Origin: Pseudaeromonas paramecii
GTDB taxonomy: Bacteria > Pseudomonadota > Gammaproteobacteria > Enterobacterales > Aeromonadaceae
Direction: 5' to 3'
Length of the DNA: 64,000 bases
Assembly (NCBI RefSeq): GCF_039540575.1
Contig: NZ_BAABFC010000009.1
Coordinates: 310,001-374,000, forward strand
The notes under the pieces were generated by a model. That model ran no database searches and was not told the DNA's origin. It saw only the letters and a list, made by a program, of their open reading frames with translations. The position numbers were made by a program, and so were the translations under genes. This document shows positions 59,470 to 64,000 of this stretch, one piece after another (the first letter of the stretch is position 1; each line of letters opens with the position of its first letter).

Positions 59470-61007
59470 CAGCGCACCTCCAGCTTCTGGCACTTGTGAT
59501 CCAGGGTGCGCTTGGGCAGGTTGAGGCTCTGGGCCACCTGCAGCCGATTGCCACCAAACAGGCGCATCCGGGCGGCAATCACCGACGCCTCAAACTCCTG
59601 CATCGCCAGGCGCAGATCCCGGATGTGGTGATATTCATCCTGCGGGCGAGCCACTGACTGACCAAGCCGTGACATCAGTTCACCGGGCAGGGCCGCCAGT
59701 CCAATGGGTTGCCCCAGCGGCGTCTGGGCACAGGCCACCTCCAGCAGATTTTTCAGCTCCCGCACATTGCCGGGGAAGCCGTAACCCTGCAGTCGACGCA
59801 AAAACGCCGGCTCCAGCGCCCCCAACTGCCGCCCCTCCCGATGCGCGAATTCCGCGATGAAATGGTCGCTCAGCGGCGCTATGTCCTCCGGCCGCTCCCG
59901 CAGCGGGGCCAGCCAGATCAGGCATTGGCACAGTCTGTGGTAAAGATCCTGGCGAAAACGCCCCTCCCGCACATGGGCCTCCAGGGGTTGGTGGGTCGCC
60001 GCCACCAGGCGAAAATCCGAGTGTTGCTCCCGCTCGGCGCCCAAGGGGCGAAAGTGGTGGCTCTCCAGCACCCGCAGTAATTTGGCCTGCATTGCCGGGG
60101 GCATGTCCCCCACCTCATCCAGAAACAGGGTGCCGCCATTGGCCTGGGCCACCAGCCCCTGCTTGCTATGCTGGGCGCCGGAAAAGGCCCCCTTCTGATA
60201 GCCAAACAGCTCGCTTTCGATGAGATTCTCCGGGATGGCGGCACAGTTGATGGCCACAAAGGGCTGCGAGGCGTGCGCCGAGCACTGGTGCAGCAGACGG
60301 GCCACCACCTCCTTGCCACTGCCGGTCTCCCCCTGGATCAAGACACTCAGGCGGTGCCCGGCGGCCTGCGTCACCTGCTCGCGTAACCGCTGGCTGGCCT
60401 GGGAGTGCCCCAGCAGCTGGCCGACCCGGGCGGCACGCTGCTGTCGCTGCCGCGCCTCCTCGGCCGTCATCTGCCGCAGGGAGTCCTGCAGGGCATGGCG
60501 GTCCCGCTCGCTGCGGCCCAGCTCCCGCAGCAGGGCAAGCTGGCGAACATACAGACAGCTGAGGGTGGCCAGCATGTGCGACGCATTCAGAGCCTGCAGC
60601 CGGGTGCCGTCATCCAATAACGCCAGCACGCCCAGGGGGCGCTGCGCCCCATCCAGCAATGGCATGGCATGCAAGCCGCAGTGGCGCGGCGCCTCGGCCA
60701 GCAATTGGCGAAACCCCTCATGTTCGATGCGGGCGCCGCCATGCAAGGAGTCCCAGGTCCGGTTCTGCCCCCGGTTCAGCACAAAGGCCAGCGGGTGGCT
60801 GAAATCATCCGCCGCCAGCGTCAATGACAAGGAGGCCTGTTGCAGCCAGCCTTGGCATGCCAGCTCACGACCGCTGACATCCAGCAGGGCCAGCAAGGCC
60901 CCCTGTGGTTGCCAGTGTGCTCGCACCGTCGACAACAGCCACTCCCCCAGGGCCCCTTGGTCCTGGGCCTGACTCATGGCCAGGGCAAACTCAAGGCAAG
61001 CCTGCAT
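59469..61007 (-). CDS. vasH: Sigma-54-dependent activator VasH
   Basis: A 512-residue enhancer-binding protein: N-terminal GAF-like region, AAA+ domain with Walker A GETGSGKEVVARLL, Walker B GGTLFLDEVGDM and the sigma-54 contact loop reading GAFSGA instead of the common GAFTGA, then a Fis-type HTH (LQVAQSLNLPKRTLDHKC). VasH activates T6SS genes such as hcp in Vibrio. The ATG at 61007 has GGAGG and starts one base after clpV; the longer open frame to 61127 lies inside clpV. Confidence 0.93.
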   Translation of the reverse strand: MQACLEFALAMSQAQDQGALGEWLLSTVRAHWQPQGALLALLDVSGRELACQGWLQQASLSLTLAADDFSHPLAFVLNRGQNRTWDSLHGGARIEHEGFRQLLAEAPRHCGLHAMPLLDGAQRPLGVLALLDDGTRLQALNASHMLATLSCLYVRQLALLRELGRSERDRHALQDSLRQMTAEEARQRQQRAARVGQLLGHSQASQRLREQVTQAAGHRLSVLIQGETGSGKEVVARLLHQCSAHASQPFVAINCAAIPENLIESELFGYQKGAFSGAQHSKQGLVAQANGGTLFLDEVGDMPPAMQAKLLRVLESHHFRPLGAEREQHSDFRLVAATHQPLEAHVREGRFRQDLYHRLCQCLIWLAPLRERPEDIAPLSDHFIAEFAHREGRQLGALEPAFLRRLQGYGFPGNVRELKNLLEVACAQTPLGQPIGLAALPGELMSRLGQSVARPQDEYHHIRDLRLAMQEFEASVIAARMRLFGGNRLQVAQSLNLPKRTLDHKCQKLEVR

Positions 61008-61008
61008 C

Positions 61009-63627
61009 CTAATCCTCCACCGTCGAAACAAACTGGCCGTCCTGCACCCGCAGGCTGACCCGGCCCACCGTTTGGCCGGCCGCCATCCGCTGCAACAGCT
61101 GTAACGACAGGGGCGGCAGCAGGGCACCGTCTATGATGGACTCCAGCATGCGGGCGCCGTTTTCACTGCGATTGGCCCGCCGCAAGATCTCCTCGGGCAC
61201 CGCCTCGTCGATGCAGACGGCGGCGGCAAAGCGTTGCGCCAGCAGACCTTCCAGCCGGGACAACTTGTCGCGGACTATGGCCAGCAGGCTGCTGTGCGCC
61301 AGCGGCAGATAGGGCACCACCTCCATGCGGGCCAGCAAGGCGGGACGGAAGAAGGCCGCCAACTCGGGGTAGAGTGCCGAGAGCAGTTGCTCCGGCTGGT
61401 CGGCATGCTCCACTATGGTCTGGAAGCCCAGGTTGGAGGTGAGGAAGAACACCAGGTTCTTGCAGTCGATCAGCCGGCCTTCCCCATCGGCCAGCTCGCC
61501 CTTGTCAAAGGCCTGGTAGAAGAGGTTGAGCACATCCGGGTGGGCCTTCTCCACCTCGTCCAGCAACACCACCGAATAGGGCTTCTGACGAATGGCCTCG
61601 GTGAGGACGCCCCCCTCGCCGAAGCCGACATAGCCAGGCGGCGAGCCGATGAGGCGGGAGACGGTATGTTTCTCCTGGTATTCGGACATGTTGATGGTGG
61701 TCAGGTACTGACGACCGCCAAACAGCAGCTCGGCGATCTGCAGCACGGTTTCTGTCTTGCCCACCCCGCTGGGGCCCACCAGCAAGAAGGCGCCCAACGG
61801 CCGGCCCGGGCGCCGCATATCCGCCCGCGCCGTCAGCAGATGCTTGTGCAGCTGGGCGATGGCCAGGGGTTGCCCCTTGATGTGGCGCGTCAGATGTGCG
61901 GGCAAGTCGGTGACCACCTCCAGCTCGGCCAGGGAGAGGCGATTGAGCGGCACCCCGGTCCATTCGGCGATCACCTCGGCCACCTGAGCCCGCCCCACAT
62001 GGGGGGATACCAGGGCCGCCTGTTGCTGCAGCTCGGCCAGCTCAGACTCAAGGCCTGTCAGACGCTCGCTCGCCTGCGGCTCGCTCAAGGGCGGATCCAG
62101 CTGTGCCAGCTCGATATCCGGCGCCTCCGCCAGCAAGGCGCCACGCAAGGCCACGATTTGTTGCACCAGCTGTTGCTGCTGCCGCCAGTCCGCCTCCACC
62201 TTGATCCGCTGGGCCTCGATCTGGGCGACCTCCGCCTCCAGTTGCAGCAGGCGCTCCGGCGTGGCCAGCAGGCCGATACGGCCCTGCCGCTGCAGCTGCG
62301 TGGTTTCCAGCGCCAGCTGGTGCAGCTGATTGTGCAGGCGGCTCAGGGCCCGCGGCGGCGAGGTCATATTGATGGCTACCCGGGCGCTGGCGGTATCCAG
62401 CACATCGATGGCCTTGTCCGGCAGCTGCCGGCCGCACAGGTAACGGGCCGACAGGCTGGCCGCCGCCACCAGGGCCTCGTCCTCGATCAGCACGCCGTGT
62501 TCGCGCTCATACAGGTGGCGCAAACCACGCAGTATCACGGTCGCCTCCTCTGTGCTGGGCTCCTTGAGCTGCACCAGTTGGAATCGCCGGGAGAGGGCCG
62601 CATCCTTCTCGACGTATTTCTTGTATTCGCTCCAGGTGGTGGCCGCTATGGTGCGCAGCTCCCCCCGCGCCAGCGCCGGCTTGATCAGGTTGGAGACATC
62701 CAGGCCGCCTGCCTGGTTGCCGGCGCCGATCAGGGTGTGGGCCTCGTCGATAAACAGGATCACCGGCCGGATGGCCTCCTTGACCTCCTGCATCACCCCC
62801 TTGAAGCGTTTCTCGAACTCGCCCTTTACCGCCGCCCCGGCCTGCATGGCCCCCAGATCCAGGCTCAGCAACTCCACCTCCCTGAGCTTGTCCGGTACCT
62901 CCCCGGCCAGGATCCGCAGCGCCAGGCCTTCGATGAGGGCACTCTTGCCGACCCCGGCCTCCCCCACCACGATGGGATTGTTCTTACGCCGCCGGCAGAG
63001 GATGTCGATCATCAGGTCGATCTCGTGATCCCGGCACAGCACGGGATCCAGACGTCCCTGGCGCGCCTGCTCGGTGACATTCTGGCTGAAACGGGCCAAC
63101 AGCCCCGCCTCCGGCATCTTGGCTTGGCCGGCAGGACGGGCCGCCTCGTCGGGCTGCTCCGCCGAGCCTAAGACCCACTCATCAAACTGCTGACGCAGCA
63201 GATCCCGGTTGATCTGGCTCAGCAGGCACACCGCGGGCGCGGCCAGGTAGCGATTGGCTGTCATCAGCAGCACCAGCAAGAGTACACCGCTGCGCAATTG
63301 CGCCTGGCCCAGCTCGGCGGAGGCCAGCAGCCAGCTGTCCTGCAACCACTCCACCAGCAGTGGGGAAAACGCCGGGTAGCCCTCCCGACTGGCCGGCTCG
63401 GCCGGCAGGGGCAGCAGCAAGGGGCGCAGGGCCTCCAGATCCACCTCGGCCCGCGTCAGGATCAGCCGGGCATCCGACAGGGGCGTGTCCAGCATCTTCA
63501 GCAGCAGATGCTCCACCCGGATCTCCGCTTGCTGCTGGTTGACGCACAGGGCGGCGGCCTCTTCCAGCATGTGGCGACACAGGGGGTTCAGCCGCTCCAC
63601 CAGGGCCGGCAGTTCTAATCGAATCAC
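61009..63627 (-). CDS. clpV: T6SS disassembly ATPase ClpV (TssH/VasG)
   Basis: An 872-residue AAA+ disaggregase that recycles contracted sheath. It has an N-domain (LPALVERLNPLCRHMLEEAA), first AAA+ with GEAGVGKSALIEGLA and VILFIDEAHTLIGAG, a coiled-coil middle domain (residues about 420-540) and second AAA+ with GPSGVGKTETVLQIAELLF. The start is ATG at 63627, preceded by GAGGAG. It lies 16 bp after tssL. Confidence 0.96.
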   Translation of the reverse strand: MIRLELPALVERLNPLCRHMLEEAAALCVNQQQAEIRVEHLLLKMLDTPLSDARLILTRAEVDLEALRPLLLPLPAEPASREGYPAFSPLLVEWLQDSWLLASAELGQAQLRSGVLLLVLLMTANRYLAAPAVCLLSQINRDLLRQQFDEWVLGSAEQPDEAARPAGQAKMPEAGLLARFSQNVTEQARQGRLDPVLCRDHEIDLMIDILCRRRKNNPIVVGEAGVGKSALIEGLALRILAGEVPDKLREVELLSLDLGAMQAGAAVKGEFEKRFKGVMQEVKEAIRPVILFIDEAHTLIGAGNQAGGLDVSNLIKPALARGELRTIAATTWSEYKKYVEKDAALSRRFQLVQLKEPSTEEATVILRGLRHLYEREHGVLIEDEALVAAASLSARYLCGRQLPDKAIDVLDTASARVAINMTSPPRALSRLHNQLHQLALETTQLQRQGRIGLLATPERLLQLEAEVAQIEAQRIKVEADWRQQQQLVQQIVALRGALLAEAPDIELAQLDPPLSEPQASERLTGLESELAELQQQAALVSPHVGRAQVAEVIAEWTGVPLNRLSLAELEVVTDLPAHLTRHIKGQPLAIAQLHKHLLTARADMRRPGRPLGAFLLVGPSGVGKTETVLQIAELLFGGRQYLTTINMSEYQEKHTVSRLIGSPPGYVGFGEGGVLTEAIRQKPYSVVLLDEVEKAHPDVLNLFYQAFDKGELADGEGRLIDCKNLVFFLTSNLGFQTIVEHADQPEQLLSALYPELAAFFRPALLARMEVVPYLPLAHSSLLAIVRDKLSRLEGLLAQRFAAAVCIDEAVPEEILRRANRSENGARMLESIIDGALLPPLSLQLLQRMAAGQTVGRVSLRVQDGQFVSTVED

Positions 63628-63643
63628 AGGTGCTCTCCTCGGA

Positions 63644-64000
63644 TTACTTCAGCAAGTCGCCCAGTTGTTGCAGCAAGGCCTGGGTCTGGTTATTCAGTTG
63701 ATGGTGATAAAGCGCGAAGATCAGCGCCAGCAACACCCCAGTCCCCAGCAGTAACCGCCCCAGGGACCATTGCGGCGGAAGGCGATAGCGCGCCGGCTGT
63801 GCCCCCAAGTCCAGATGAAAGGCCGCCACCGGCGAGGGCTGATCGCCGTAGAGGGTCTGGTGCAGATCCCGCACCAGGCGATCGAAGGCCTCACGGCCAT
63901 GGCTCATGACCCGGTAACGGCCCTCGAAACCCAGGCACAGGCACAAGAAGATAAATTCCAATATGTCCCGATAGCGCTGCGGATCCGCCTGCAGCTTAGC
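63644..64000 (-). CDS. tssL: T6SS membrane-complex protein TssL, C-terminal part
   Basis: The gene runs off the right edge; the last ~118 codons are present. Visible are the DotU-type cytoplasmic end of the helical bundle (ILEFIFLCLCLGFEGRYRV, then HQTLYGD) and the C-terminal membrane anchor (GRLLLGTGVLLALIFALYHH) with a short periplasmic tail. The start of the open frame at 63961 is internal; the frame is open to the edge. There is no peptidoglycan-binding extension, as in V. cholerae VasF. Confidence 0.9.
   Translation of the reverse strand, partial: AKLQADPQRYRDILEFIFLCLCLGFEGRYRVMSHGREAFDRLVRDLHQTLYGDQPSPVAAFHLDLGAQPARYRLPPQWSLGRLLLGTGVLLALIFALYHHQLNNQTQALLQQLGDLLK

Noticed and set aside
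61234..63171. 645-codon plus-strand frame opposite clpV
   Set aside because: Shadow frame; ClpV has both Walker pairs on the minus strand.
1..64000. tRNA, rRNA, CRISPR arrays, insertion sequences or prophage genes
   Set aside because: None recognised on either strand by reading; short tRNA genes could be missed without a covariance search.

Overview
This window looks like a chromosomal segment of a GC-rich gammaproteobacterium. Gene content and order in the core parts follow Escherichia coli and its relatives (clcA, hemL, mrcB, hrpB, thpR, sfsA, dksA, gluQRS, pcnB, folK, panBCD; cyoABCDE followed by yajR). The type VI secretion cluster has the Vibrio/Aeromonas 'vas' layout. Together with the strong G+C bias this suggests an Aeromonadales-like marine or brackish bacterium (Oceanimonas, Zobellella or Oceanisphaera type). 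That placement is inference, because no rRNA or other phylogenetic marker was compared.

Layout. 1-4.9 kb: the 5' end of a ClC chloride transporter gene, divergent from hemL-msrA, then a DMT exporter, a GNAT acetyltransferase and the thiol peroxidase tpx. 4.9-11.6 kb: a gamma-carbonic-anhydrase-like protein and a D-amino-acid block made of two divergent arms, dgcN-dgcA-dat (minus) and a sodium:alanine symporter plus alanine racemase (plus), separated by about 640 bp rich in inverted repeats. 11.7-20.9 kb: accessory genes, namely two PEP-CTERM proteins, an AraC regulator with a DMT exporter and a dGTPase-like HD hydrolase, a 954-residue lipoprotein and a calcium-binding-type protein. 21-36.5 kb: conserved housekeeping genes (mrcB, hrpB, thpR, sfsA, dksA, gluQRS, pcnB, folK, panB, panC, panD, pth, ychF) with a UPF0303 protein and a potassium-channel-like protein inserted. 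36.8-42.9 kb: the cytochrome bo3 oxidase operon cyoABCDE plus yajR.

43-64 kb: a 21-kb stretch read entirely on the minus strand. From right to left it holds type VI secretion genes tssL (cut by the edge), clpV/tssH, vasH (sigma-54 activator), vasI/tagO, tssA, tssM and vasL, then PAAR, vgrG, a DUF4123 adaptor and a class-3 lipase effector of the TseL/Tle2 type. The last part is an array of secreted candidate immunity proteins: two tandem 300-residue lipoproteins sharing a 147-bp identical 3' end, then three DUF2931-like paralogues, one of them interrupted by a single in-frame TAG codon. Between the two immunity groups lies a 58-codon stop-free stretch whose TGA overlaps the first DUF2931 start codon as ATGA. 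I read it as the tail of a lost gene, possibly an old effector. This array is the most novel part of the window.

Other points worth attention: pcnB appears to start at the rare codon ATT, as reported for E. coli; tssM carries an in-frame 9-bp tandem repeat; and the cyo promoter region carries a 12-bp inverted repeat with one mismatch. No tRNA, rRNA, CRISPR array or insertion sequence was recognised.
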